NCBI GenBank assembly: GCA_049718765.1 | Contig: JBNARI010000004.1 | Coordinates: 1 to 64,000, forward strand | From: JBNARI01 sp049718765 | GTDB lineage: Bacteria; Bacillota; Sulfobacillia; DUMF01 | Direction: 5' to 3' | Length of the DNA stretch: 64,000 bases | Shown here: in pieces, positions 1 to 8,444 of the stretch | Layout of the letters: the number at the start of each line of letters is the position of its first letter | Position numbering within the stretch: position 1 is the first letter of the stretch | The notes under the pieces: model-generated | Seen by the model: the letters and a program-made list of their open reading frames with translations, nothing else | Databases searched by the model: none | What the model was told of the DNA's origin: nothing | Position numbers and translations under genes: made by a program

Positions 1-94
1 GCCTAGTATTTTCAAGCATTTGCGGGCTCTGTGGCACTCGAAACTGGCGGTTTACTTTCAAAGTCGGGTTTTACTTACGTGGACAAAAGGGCAA
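1..94. other. Left window edge, no feature seen
   Basis: This short stretch lies downstream of the leftward P-type ATPase. I see no convincing hairpin plus T-run terminator and no coding sequence in it. Confidence 0.5.
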
Positions 95-2710
95 TTAAAT
101 CCTTGCTAGGGCTACAAGTGTTCGCTTGAATACCCACCAAATGGCCGATGGTGCCGAGGCCAGAAACACTACTATGAGCTGGTCTTGCGAAAGAGGTACT
201 GTGGAAAAGAGCACGTTGAGAGTTGAGTTGTAAAGCACAAAAGCGGTAGCGGCAGCTGAGCTCAGCACGGCTAAACTGAGGTAAGGGTTCTGAACTATTG
301 TTCCCAAGGCAAACGCCTGTTGCCCTCCCCTGCATTCGAAGGCGTAAACTAGCTGGCTTAACACGAGGGTCGCAAAGGCCATGGTCCGGGCGGTTGCCAG
401 GTTGCGGCCGCTAATCACTCCGTACGCGAACATGATCAGGGTGCAACAGGCTATGACACCCCCACGAAGCAGTATTATGGCTGCTTCCCGTAACGAAATG
501 ATGGGCTCTGCGGGCGGCCTGGGTGGCACGGTCATGACCGAAGGCGACGGTGGATCCAGACCCAAGGCTAGCGCTGGCAAACCATCGGTCACCAGGTTCA
601 CAAAGAGAATCTGAATTGGCAGGAGTGGCAACGGTAGACCTGCCAGGACTGCAATGAACATGGTGAGCACTTCGCCCACATTGCATGCAAGCAAATAGTT
701 GATAAACTTTCGGATATTTTGATAGATGGTCCGGCCTTCTCCAATGGCAGCCACTATTGTTGCAAAGTTGTCGTCTGCAAGTACCATGTGAGCTGCTTCC
801 CTAGCCACCTCGGTCCCTTGGACTCCCATGGCAATGCCAATGTGGGCCTCCTTAATCGCAGGCGCGTCGTTTACGCCATCTCCGGTCATGGCAACAATAT
901 GGTTCATGCCCTTCAGCGCCTTAACTATCCGCAACTTGTTCTCTGGGCTTACCCTGGCGAAGACGCGGCACGTCGACAGGCAGGCTGCAAGTTCCCTGTC
1001 GCTCATTTGGTCAATTTGTTTGCCAGTTACCACGTGTGAACCTTTGGACATCAAACCGAGCTGAGAGGCCACGCAGGCGGCTGTCTCTGGGTGGTCGCCT
1101 GTGACCATAATAGGAGTTATTCCAGCTGCCCGGCACGAGTCCAGCGCTGCGGGCGCTTCAGGCCTTGGTGGGTCCCACAGGCCAATCAGGCCAATAAGGC
1201 CAAGTCCCGTTTCCGCCTCGAGCTGAGACGGAGTTGGGCTGAGGCTTGGCTTGGCCGCAAAGGCCAGCACCCTCAGCCCGTCCTTGGCCATGGCCGAAAG
1301 CTGGGCTGTCCAGAACTCACGCCTGGATGGGTTGAGGGGAATATAGTTGTCCCCGAGCAGCTCAAAGGCGCACCTTGGCAGCATTGCCTCTGGGGCGCCC
1401 TTGGAAAACACCATCCACCCGCTGCCCCACCGAGCCACCACGGACATCATTTGCCTGTGAGAGTCGAACGGGAACTCGAAAGCGCGTAGGCTGCGAACTG
1501 TGGAGCTTGATGCTTGAACCCCTGCTCTTTGGGCAGCAACCAGCAGCGCTGCCTCTGTAGGGTCGCCGGAGCTTTGCCCGCTAGAGAGCAACTCGGCGTT
1601 ATTGCAGTGTACGGCGCAGTCAAGCAGCGCTTGTAGCTCAGGGTTAGAACGCAACGGAGAGGCCTCGAGGTGGTGGGCATCCAGGAGTTGGCTGGCTGTA
1701 ACAAATCGGTGGACCTGCATTCGGTTTTGGGTTAATGTGCCTGTCTTGTCAGTGCAAATTACGGTGGTGCATCCCAGAGTTTCCACTGCAGGAAGCTTCC
1801 TGACGATAGCGTTTCTTTTGGCCATCCTTTGGACTCCCAGGGTAAGGGCAACGGTGACCACGGCTGGCAGTCCCTCGGGGATAGCGGCCACTGCCAAGCT
1901 CACCCCTGCAAGAAAGGCCCTGTAAGGATCCTCGTCTGTTCCCAGGCCAAGCACAACTAAGGCAACGCACAGCCCAACGCAAACTAAAACCAGTGCCCTG
2001 CTGAGCCGTTCCAGGCGACGCTTGAGGGGAGTGGACGACTCGCCGGCGGTAGCCAAGAGTTCTGCCACCTTGCCAATCCTGGTGCGGCGCCCGGTGGCGA
2101 GCACAACGGCTAGGGCGCTGCCCCTGACCACTGTTGTACCCATGTACACCGTGTTATCCGCCCCAGCCACTTCAACCTTGACGGTGGGAACGCTTTCCCC
2201 TGTGAGGCAGGATTCCTCTACTGCCATGCCGTAGGACCTAAGGACTCTGGAGTCTGCAGGCACTAGGTCTCCTGGCTCCAGGCGAATGACGTCCCCGGGC
2301 ACCAGTTGGGTGGCGTCCACAAGCTGAAGCCTTCCGCCGCGGAGCACTCTGGCGCTGGGGCATGAGATTCGGTTTAGGGCTTCCACAGCTCTTTCTGCTT
2401 TGTATTCCTGCACGAACCCTAGAATGGCGTTGATTGTCACTATTGCGGCGATAGTAAGAGCATCGGCTATTTCTCCCAGCCATAGCGAAATGCAGGCCGC
2501 TGCACAAAGCATTGCTACGCTGAAGTCTTTGAATTGGTTCCCAAGGATAAGCCACGGGGTTTGATGGGGAAACGTCCTCAATACGTTTGGTCCATACCGG
2601 CGCAGGCGCCCCCTGGCCTCTGATTCTGTGAGACCTGTTGTGATGTCGGTACCAAGCCGGAACATCACTTGCTCTGGATCCAGCTGTTGCCATTGCTGCT
2701 CTGTGTGCAC
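95..2710 (-). CDS. Calcium-type P-type ATPase (SERCA-like, type II)
   Basis: ATP-driven cation pump of the cytoplasmic membrane, most likely exporting Ca2+. It has the N-terminal cation-ATPase domain, the actuator TGES loop (about residue 170), the phosphorylated Asp in DKTGTLTQN (about 320), the TGDHPETA and GDGVNDAPA hinge motifs, and about ten membrane segments. IPEGLP in M4 and NLVTDGLP in M6 are the ligand motifs of Ca2+-transporting family members. The open frame reaches a TTG at 2728, but GGAGGG lies inside that extension, 7-8 nt before the GTG at 2710, so I place the start there (about 871 aa, normal for the family). It is divergent from rqcH with only about 70 bp between them. Mn2+ as substrate cannot be excluded. 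Confidence 0.93.
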   Translation of the reverse strand: MHTEQQWQQLDPEQVMFRLGTDITTGLTESEARGRLRRYGPNVLRTFPHQTPWLILGNQFKDFSVAMLCAAACISLWLGEIADALTIAAIVTINAILGFVQEYKAERAVEALNRISCPSARVLRGGRLQLVDATQLVPGDVIRLEPGDLVPADSRVLRSYGMAVEESCLTGESVPTVKVEVAGADNTVYMGTTVVRGSALAVVLATGRRTRIGKVAELLATAGESSTPLKRRLERLSRALVLVCVGLCVALVVLGLGTDEDPYRAFLAGVSLAVAAIPEGLPAVVTVALTLGVQRMAKRNAIVRKLPAVETLGCTTVICTDKTGTLTQNRMQVHRFVTASQLLDAHHLEASPLRSNPELQALLDCAVHCNNAELLSSGQSSGDPTEAALLVAAQRAGVQASSSTVRSLRAFEFPFDSHRQMMSVVARWGSGWMVFSKGAPEAMLPRCAFELLGDNYIPLNPSRREFWTAQLSAMAKDGLRVLAFAAKPSLSPTPSQLEAETGLGLIGLIGLWDPPRPEAPAALDSCRAAGITPIMVTGDHPETAACVASQLGLMSKGSHVVTGKQIDQMSDRELAACLSTCRVFARVSPENKLRIVKALKGMNHIVAMTGDGVNDAPAIKEAHIGIAMGVQGTEVAREAAHMVLADDNFATIVAAIGEGRTIYQNIRKFINYLLACNVGEVLTMFIAVLAGLPLPLLPIQILFVNLVTDGLPALALGLDPPSPSVMTVPPRPPAEPIISLREAAIILLRGGVIACCTLIMFAYGVISGRNLATARTMAFATLVLSQLVYAFECRGGQQAFALGTIVQNPYLSLAVLSSAAATAFVLYNSTLNVLFSTVPLSQDQLIVVFLASAPSAIWWVFKRTLVALARI

Positions 2711-2778
2711 CTGCCTACCCTCCATCAAAGATTTCTATGAAAGACTCTGGAGATGTAGAATTGAGCTGGTGACGGCGA

Positions 2779-4461
2779 TTGGACGGGCTGTTGTTGCGTT
2801 GTGTTTGTAGGGATATACGCGAGAGGCTGACTGGTGCGGTGGTTGCCAGAGTGGATCAGCCAAGCTCCCTCGAGTTGCATCTGGAGCTCTACAGGCCAGA
2901 TAATAAGTCCAGGTTGGTAGTCTGTGCGGCTCCCAACATGCAAGGGGTATACCTTGCATCCTCCAGGCGCTCCGGGGAGCCAACAAACTTTTGCATGCTC
3001 TTGCGCAAATACCTTGAAGGCTCTCGTTTGAGCGGCGCAAGGCAAATGGGGTTCTCTAGGAGGTTGCTGCTGGATTTCGCAACGCCTTCCCACGTGTGTC
3101 ATTTAACTCCCGCGGCCAGCTTGCGGGTAGACATGTTTGGGAGCCGGGGTGGACTGGTGCTTCTTGACGCTGAGGGCTCGGTACTTGGCAGCACAGGGGC
3201 AAACTTGGAGCCTGTGGCAAAGCTTTCGCCTCAGGACGTCACGGCAAGTCTGCTGTTGTCGTGGGCATCTGAAATGCCTGAAGTTCCATGGAGCAAGCTC
3301 TTGGTGCAAAAGGTAGAGGGTCTGAGCAGCTTGCTTGCAAGAGAGCTAGTGCTCATGGCGGGAATGCGCCCGGAAGCCCCTTGCGGCACCACACTTACTG
3401 AGGCGGAGACACTTGCAAGGTGCATGGTATCAATTGTGGAAGCAGTGGACTCGGGAAAGGGGACACCCGTAGTGTACCAGGCCCAGGGGGAAGTTGTGGC
3501 ATATCATTGCGTGGCCTTGTCCCAGTTCTCAGGGTTGGAAGCTCGCAGCTTTCCAAGCTGTTTGGACGCGGCCAGTTACTATTGGGAAGCCAAGAGGCGA
3601 AGGCTGGCCTTGGAAGAAAGAAGGCGTAGACTCGGTTCCGTAATCAGCAAAGCCATTCAAAGGCTTGAGCGCAAGGCTGCGCTACAAATGGAGGAAGCGA
3701 GCAGAGGAGCAGACGCAGAGCGATTACGGGTTATGGGAGAACTGCTCATAAGTTATGCTCACCTGGTGCCCGCTCACAGCAAGACGGTAGAACTGCCAAA
3801 CTACTATGACCCTAGCGGCGAACGGGTGAGCATTCAGTTGGATCCATCGCTTTCAGCGACGGCTAACGCGCAACTTTACTTTAAGAGGTATAGGAAAGCT
3901 CTTGCCTCTCAGGAGCAGGCCAGCGAGCAACTGGCCAAGACTAGGGAGGAGCTGGCATACCTGGAACAGGTGAAGCAGGCTCTGGCAATGGCCGGGCACA
4001 GCGAGGAAGAATTGCTGCCTATAGAGGAAGAGTTGAGAGCCCAGGGATATCTGGCACACCCCAAGGGCGCACCTGGCAAGGGCCACAAGGTGGCGGGGCC
4101 GCGCAAATTCGTCACGAGCGAAGGGCTAGAGGTGCTCGTTGGTCGAAACAACATCCAGAATGACATGATTACGTTCAAAATGGCAAACGAGGAGGACGTA
4201 TGGCTGCACGCTAAGGATTGTCCGGGTGCTCACGTGGTCCTTAGGAAAGCGCCAGGGTGGAAGGAATGGCCGCCAGCTGCGTCATTGGAAGAAGCTGCCA
4301 GGATCGCAGCCTTCTTCAGCAAGGCGCGCAATTCCGGCAGGGCGGCAGTTGATTGGACCTTTGTGAGGCACGTCAGGAAGGCCAGGGGAGCGCGTCCTGG
4401 GATGGTCTTATACGACCACCATCACACAATAATCGTGGAGCCGGGGTGCCCAGATGGCTAA
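2779..4461 (+). CDS. rqcH: RqcH/NFACT ribosome quality control protein
   Basis: NFACT-family protein (formerly fibronectin-binding protein A). It binds stalled 50S-peptidyl-tRNA complexes and recruits Ala-tRNA to add C-terminal alanine tails. The N-terminal NFACT-N domain (about 1-270) is followed by a charged coiled-coil region (about 275-420) and the C-terminal NFACT-R/DUF814 domain with GRNNIQND and VWLHAKD motifs (about 455-560). At 560 aa it is of normal length. The start is a TTG giving MDGL, the usual family N-terminus. Its stop overlaps the next gene by 8 nt (ATGGCTAA), so the two are translationally coupled. Confidence 0.93.
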   Translation: MDGLLLRCVCRDIRERLTGAVVARVDQPSSLELHLELYRPDNKSRLVVCAAPNMQGVYLASSRRSGEPTNFCMLLRKYLEGSRLSGARQMGFSRRLLLDFATPSHVCHLTPAASLRVDMFGSRGGLVLLDAEGSVLGSTGANLEPVAKLSPQDVTASLLLSWASEMPEVPWSKLLVQKVEGLSSLLARELVLMAGMRPEAPCGTTLTEAETLARCMVSIVEAVDSGKGTPVVYQAQGEVVAYHCVALSQFSGLEARSFPSCLDAASYYWEAKRRRLALEERRRRLGSVISKAIQRLERKAALQMEEASRGADAERLRVMGELLISYAHLVPAHSKTVELPNYYDPSGERVSIQLDPSLSATANAQLYFKRYRKALASQEQASEQLAKTREELAYLEQVKQALAMAGHSEEELLPIEEELRAQGYLAHPKGAPGKGHKVAGPRKFVTSEGLEVLVGRNNIQNDMITFKMANEEDVWLHAKDCPGAHVVLRKAPGWKEWPPAASLEEAARIAAFFSKARNSGRAAVDWTFVRHVRKARGARPGMVLYDHHHTIIVEPGCPDG

Positions 4462-6124
4462 AGAATATGTGAACTGGGACCCATTGACTGTCCCCGAGTA
4501 CAGGCAAGCTACAGTTGGCTCTGGTACCATTGGAGGCAAGGCCAAGGGGCTGCTGTTTGCCAGGGAAGTGTTGGCCACTGCAGGAGTACCTGCGCTTGCA
4601 AGGGTGAAGGTACCCGAAAGCCTATTCCTGGGAACTGGGCTTTTCCGGGAACAGATGGCCTGCAGTCCGGGCAAGTTGTGTCCCAAATTGGTGAGCGCAG
4701 TGGAGCTGGTGTTGAGCCGGTTTGAGTGTCCCCTGGCAATCCGTTCTTCGTCGAAACTTGAGGACAGCCTCAAATTCTCCTTTGCAGGCAAGTACCTTAC
4801 AGTGTTCGTTCCCAACCGGGGCACGTGGGACGAGAGGTTCGCGCAAGTGTGCTCTGCCATCCTTGCTGTGTATGACAGCACCTTCAACGACGCAGCAGTG
4901 CAATACAGGCGGAAGCATGGTCTAGAAGGGGAAGAAATGGCAGTGATAGTCCAACCGCTAATTGGAGAGGAGAGGCTAGGGTACTTCTATCCAGACGTTT
5001 CTGGGGTGGGATTCTCTAAGAATTACAGAAGGTGGACAGAAAGGATCAGGAAAGAGGACGGAATGGTGCGAGTAGTCTTCGGGCTTGGCACCAAGTGCGT
5101 GGGACGTGGGTATGCCCGTACGTTTTCACTCACAAATCCATGGCTAAGACCCGAGGGCTTCGACCCATACGTTATAGCTAGGTATTCCCAGGAGACTATG
5201 GATGCCCTGGACCTTACCAGCGGTGAACTGGTGTCCTTCAACATCAACCGAAAGAGAGAACTGGTACGTTGCCACCGCAACTTTGGGGATGTGGCCCAAA
5301 TATTCTCCCAGGACGCCAAGGAGCTCAGGGACGTCGGTCCGGGTGACCAACCTGGACCAGGGGAAAGGTACGTGTTCACATTCAGGAAATTCGTCGAAAG
5401 GTACCCCGAGTTCTTCAGCACTTGTCGGGCGTTGTTCAAAGTGTTGGAGGATGCAATGGGCACCCCTGTGGACATCGAGTTCGTGTACGACCTAGCTCAT
5501 AGGCAATTCTGGTTGGTCCAGGCCAGGCCCTTGTCTGCTTGGGAGGAAAACAGGAGAGTACGGGTGCCATCAGGCCTGCCGTCTGAAAGGGTCCTGCTCA
5601 AGGCTGACAGGATGCTTACCAACGGCCAGATTGAGGGCGTAAGGCACTTGGTTTGGGTTGACCCTCAAGCTTACCTGAACTGCAGTCAGCCCTATGCTGT
5701 TGCTAGGGAAGTTGGTGAGCAAAACGAGAAGTTCGCCAACGAAGGTTACATCCTCGTGGGTCCGGGAAGGTGGGGTTCCAGTGACCCCGCAAAGGGGGTT
5801 CCAGTGCGCTACAACGAGATCAACCATGCCAGGCTGCTGGTGGAGGTTGGCATCATCGAAAGGGGGATCATACCCGAGTTGAGCTATGGCACCCACTTTT
5901 TTGCAGACCTGGACATGGACAGGATCCTTTACATGCCAGTGTTCCAAGGGCTCAGCTCCAATGTGGTAAACTGGGAGTGGTTCGCCAACAGGACCGAGTG
6001 GGTGTCGCCTTCGGGTGTGGTCAAGGTGTACGACGGTTGCTTTGATGCTTATCTGGATGGAGAGGGAATGGTAGGCGTTGTTCTGGATTCGGAGGGGACC
6101 TCCAATTGGCACTCAGAAGCATGA
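4454..6124 (+). CDS. PEP/pyruvate-binding (PPDK N-domain) protein of unknown role
   Basis: Related to the ATP-grasp nucleotide-binding half of pyruvate phosphate dikinase and PEP synthase. Visible motifs are IRSSSKLEDS with FAGKY (about residues 95-112), VDIEF, and QARPLS closing the ATP-binding domain (about residue 355). There is no phosphohistidine swivelling domain and no PEP/pyruvate TIM barrel. A distinct C-terminal region of about 190 residues follows, containing GPGRWGSSDP and SYGTHFFADL. It therefore cannot be a complete dikinase, and the actual reaction is unknown. It is coupled to rqcH upstream (8-nt overlap) and yicC downstream (19-nt overlap). A role near translation or RNA quality control is only a context guess. 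Confidence 0.75.
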   Translation: MAKEYVNWDPLTVPEYRQATVGSGTIGGKAKGLLFAREVLATAGVPALARVKVPESLFLGTGLFREQMACSPGKLCPKLVSAVELVLSRFECPLAIRSSSKLEDSLKFSFAGKYLTVFVPNRGTWDERFAQVCSAILAVYDSTFNDAAVQYRRKHGLEGEEMAVIVQPLIGEERLGYFYPDVSGVGFSKNYRRWTERIRKEDGMVRVVFGLGTKCVGRGYARTFSLTNPWLRPEGFDPYVIARYSQETMDALDLTSGELVSFNINRKRELVRCHRNFGDVAQIFSQDAKELRDVGPGDQPGPGERYVFTFRKFVERYPEFFSTCRALFKVLEDAMGTPVDIEFVYDLAHRQFWLVQARPLSAWEENRRVRVPSGLPSERVLLKADRMLTNGQIEGVRHLVWVDPQAYLNCSQPYAVAREVGEQNEKFANEGYILVGPGRWGSSDPAKGVPVRYNEINHARLLVEVGIIERGIIPELSYGTHFFADLDMDRILYMPVFQGLSSNVVNWEWFANRTEWVSPSGVVKVYDGCFDAYLDGEGMVGVVLDSEGTSNWHSEA

Positions 6125-6990
6125 CCGGGTTCGGTTCGGCAGAAGGCCAAGACGAAGAGCTGAAGGTAGTGTGCGAGGCCAGGTCGGTTAACGCGCGGTA
6201 CCTGGACGTAGTGGTGAGGGGGGCTCCAGACCTGGCCACCGAAGACACCATACGCAAGATCGTGGGGTCAAGGGTATCCAGGGGTAGGGTGGAGTTGGCG
6301 CTTAGCCTTGAATGGCTGAATGCCAGCTCAAAGCAGGTAAAGGTTGACAAGCTCCTGGCCCTCGCTTATTATAATAACCTGAAGGAGCTGCAGGAAGATC
6401 TAGGAATTGCGGGTTCGATTGAGATCTCCCACGTGAGCTTGCTGCCGGGAGTGGTGACCGCTGTCGACAGGGCTCCCGAGGGCCACCGCCAGTTGATCTT
6501 GGACGTGGTTTCCCGTTGCCTCGACCGGTTGATCCAGATGAAGGAGCGCGAGGGAGAGAGCCTGGCCCGGGAAATCCGTCTCAACTTGAGCCGCATTGGG
6601 GCGCTGGTTGACCGGATTGAGGCGCTTGCTCCTGGCTTAGTGGAGCGATACCGCCAGAGGCTGGCTTCTAGGGCGGTTGAGCTGTGTGGGAACGGGATTG
6701 ACCCTTCCAGATTAGTGCAGGAGACTGTAATAGTGGCGGAGCGGTGCAACATTGCCGAAGAAGTGGCCAGGCTCAAGAGCCACGTTGCCCAGGCGGAAGA
6801 ATGCGTCTGCCCTGGTGAGGGATGGGAGTTCGAGCCGGTGGGGAAGAAGCTGGAGTTCATCACCCAGGAGATGCACCGAGAGGCCAACACGATTGGTTCC
6901 AAGGCTGGGGACGCTGAGATAGGCGCAATGGTTGTGGAGCTCAAGTGTAGCATTGAGAACATCCGGGAGCAAGTACAAAATGTGGAATAG
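6106..6990 (+). CDS. yicC: YicC-family endoribonuclease
   Basis: YicC/YloC-type RNase linked to RNA turnover. It has the N-terminal YicC_N domain starting with the characteristic RSMTGFG motif and the C-terminal DUF1732 region ending KCSIENIREQVQNVE. It is 294 aa, the usual size. The TTG start at 6106 gives MALRSMTGFG, matching the family N-terminus, with GGAGG about 10 nt upstream. The ATG at 6121 would cut into the conserved motif. It overlaps the preceding gene by 19 nt and leads the mihF-remA-gmk-rpoZ-coaBC run. Confidence 0.92.
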   Translation: MALRSMTGFGSAEGQDEELKVVCEARSVNARYLDVVVRGAPDLATEDTIRKIVGSRVSRGRVELALSLEWLNASSKQVKVDKLLALAYYNNLKELQEDLGIAGSIEISHVSLLPGVVTAVDRAPEGHRQLILDVVSRCLDRLIQMKEREGESLAREIRLNLSRIGALVDRIEALAPGLVERYRQRLASRAVELCGNGIDPSRLVQETVIVAERCNIAEEVARLKSHVAQAEECVCPGEGWEFEPVGKKLEFITQEMHREANTIGSKAGDAEIGAMVVELKCSIENIREQVQNVE

Positions 6991-7004
6991 TAAGGGGAGG
7001 TATT

Positions 7005-7325
7005 ATGGTCATGGCTCTTCCGGTATTATCCCTTGACGAGAAGAAAGAGGCGCTGCAAAAGGCACAGGAGATGAGGAAGAAGCGCAGTGAGCTGCGAAAC
7101 GCCCTAAAGAAGGGTGAGATCAGTCTGGCGGAAGTGCTCATGAGCAATGACGAGGTCACCGGCAGGATGCGGGTTTCCTACTTGTTGAGGTCGTTGCCGC
7201 GGGTGGGCAAAGTGAAGGCCCAAAAGATTATGCAAGAAATTGGAATCGATGAGGCGAGGCGTATTCAAGGACTTGGCAAAAGGCAGAAAGAGGCTTTGAT
7301 TGCCAGGTTCAGTAACAACAGGTGA
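7005..7325 (+). CDS. mihF: Actinobacterial-type integration host factor (mIHF-like)
   Basis: Small DNA-binding protein of 106 aa. The C-terminal half carries the mIHF core: LRSLPRVGKVKAQKIM (helix-hairpin-helix-like), followed by RIQGLGKRQKEALIARF. The N-terminal half is a charged helix. In Actinobacteria mIHF is a nucleoid protein encoded directly upstream of gmk-rpoZ-coaBC, and the same order is seen here with remA added. AGGGGAGG precedes the ATG at 7005, and an ATG at 7011 is also usable. Assignment rests on motif and synteny. The role in this organism (nucleoid organisation, gene regulation) is inferred. Confidence 0.85.
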   Translation: MVMALPVLSLDEKKEALQKAQEMRKKRSELRNALKKGEISLAEVLMSNDEVTGRMRVSYLLRSLPRVGKVKAQKIMQEIGIDEARRIQGLGKRQKEALIARFSNNR

Positions 7326-7329
7326 ACCA

Positions 7330-7617
7330 ATGGACATCCATCTAGTTAACATCGGATTCGGCAACTTGGTCAACGCAAACCGGATTGTGGCGATTGTAAG
7401 TCCTGAATCCGCCCCCATCAAGAGGATAATAGGCGATGCCAGGGATCACGGGCTGCTGATAGACGCTACTTACGGTCGGCGCACCAGAGCTGTCATCATA
7501 ACCGATTCCCAACATGTCATACTTTGTGCGGTGCAGCCAGAGACCGTCGCTAGCAGGGTCAGCTCCAAGGAACCTGTCAGAGCCCTGGAGGAGGAACCGC
7601 TGGCAGAGGATGATTGA
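7330..7617 (+). CDS. remA: RemA-type DNA-binding regulator (DUF370)
   Basis: RemA/DUF370 proteins are small DNA-binding regulators, known in Bacillus as activators of biofilm matrix and osmoprotection genes. The protein is about 95 aa. It begins with MDIHLVNIGFGN, the typical start, and contains the conserved IIGDARDHG and DATYGRRTRAVII segments. I chose the ATG at 7330 over an upstream in-frame start because it matches the family and is preceded by AGGTGA. The last 8 nt overlap gmk. Confidence 0.93.
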   Translation: MDIHLVNIGFGNLVNANRIVAIVSPESAPIKRIIGDARDHGLLIDATYGRRTRAVIITDSQHVILCAVQPETVASRVSSKEPVRALEEEPLAEDD

Positions 7618-8278
7618 ACCCACAGTTTCCGGCGGGCTGCTCGTTGTGATTTCTGCTCCGTCTGGGGCGGGAAAGGGCACTATTCGTAAGTGCCTCATGA
7701 ACGAGTGGTCCGGGCTTTCTTTTTGTCCATCGGTCACTACTCGCAAGCCCCGCAAAGGCGAAGTGCAGGGGGAGGATTATTATTTCGTTTCCCTGGAAGA
7801 ATTCGAGGACCTTGTGCGCCGGGGGCAGCTAGTGGAGTGGGCTTGCGTGTACGGCAATATGTACGGAACTCCCCGCAGGCCCCTCGAGGAGGAGCTCCAA
7901 AGGGGCAGGGTGGTGCTGGTGGAAAAGGATGTGCAGGGAGCGGCAACGTTGAGGAAGGTTTACCCCAACGGCGTGTACGTGTTCGTTGTGCCTCCAAACA
8001 GGGAGGAACTTGAACGCAGAATGAGGTCTAGAGGAACGGAGACCCAGGAGGAGCTCTGCACAAGGCTGGGCAATGTGTGGAACGAGCTCCAGCAGCTGGG
8101 TCAGTATGATTACGTGATAGTCAACGACGATGTGGATCAAGCCAAACAGACTCTGAAGTGCATAATCGTTGCAGAGCTGTGCAAAGTAAGCCGAAGGGCT
8201 GACATCTTGACAGGCAGAGGATGGGAGGGCTGGCTGGATGCTGAAACCATCCATCAGCGAACTCATGAAACACGCTGA
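7610..8278 (+). CDS. gmk: Guanylate kinase
   Basis: Phosphorylates GMP to GDP with ATP. The P-loop SAPSGAGKGT is at about residues 16-25, followed by the GMP-binding region (SVTTRKPRKGE, DYYFVS, GNMYGTP) and the lid region with RxxxR arginines. It is about 222 aa, slightly long at the C-terminus because of its 41-nt overlap with rpoZ. The ATG at 7610 is preceded by an AGAGG/GAGGAGG tract in the end of remA. Confidence 0.96.
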   Translation: MIEPTVSGGLLVVISAPSGAGKGTIRKCLMNEWSGLSFCPSVTTRKPRKGEVQGEDYYFVSLEEFEDLVRRGQLVEWACVYGNMYGTPRRPLEEELQRGRVVLVEKDVQGAATLRKVYPNGVYVFVVPPNREELERRMRSRGTETQEELCTRLGNVWNELQQLGQYDYVIVNDDVDQAKQTLKCIIVAELCKVSRRADILTGRGWEGWLDAETIHQRTHETR

Positions 8279-8444
8279 CTCCAGATATACGCTTGTGATA
8301 GAAGCTGCGCGTAGGGCCAGGGAGATTACGGCCAACAAGGATACCCTGGCAAGTCTCAAGGGCAAGAAGCCCGTCACCATTGCCCTGGAGGAAATTGCGG
8401 CGGGGAAACTCAGGTACGTTAGGCCCAAGGAGGGCATAAAATGA
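8238..8444 (+). CDS. rpoZ: RNA polymerase omega subunit
   Basis: Omega subunit of RNA polymerase, which helps fold and assemble beta prime. It is 68 aa, within the short Gram-positive omega range. It has the conserved features: SRYTLVIEAARRARE near the N-terminus, KKPVTIALEEIAAGKL near the C-terminus. Its ATG lies 41 nt inside gmk with GGAGG 9 nt upstream, and its stop overlaps the coaBC start (ATGA). Position between gmk and coaBC is the standard location. Confidence 0.93.
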   Translation: MLKPSISELMKHADSRYTLVIEAARRAREITANKDTLASLKGKKPVTIALEEIAAGKLRYVRPKEGIK

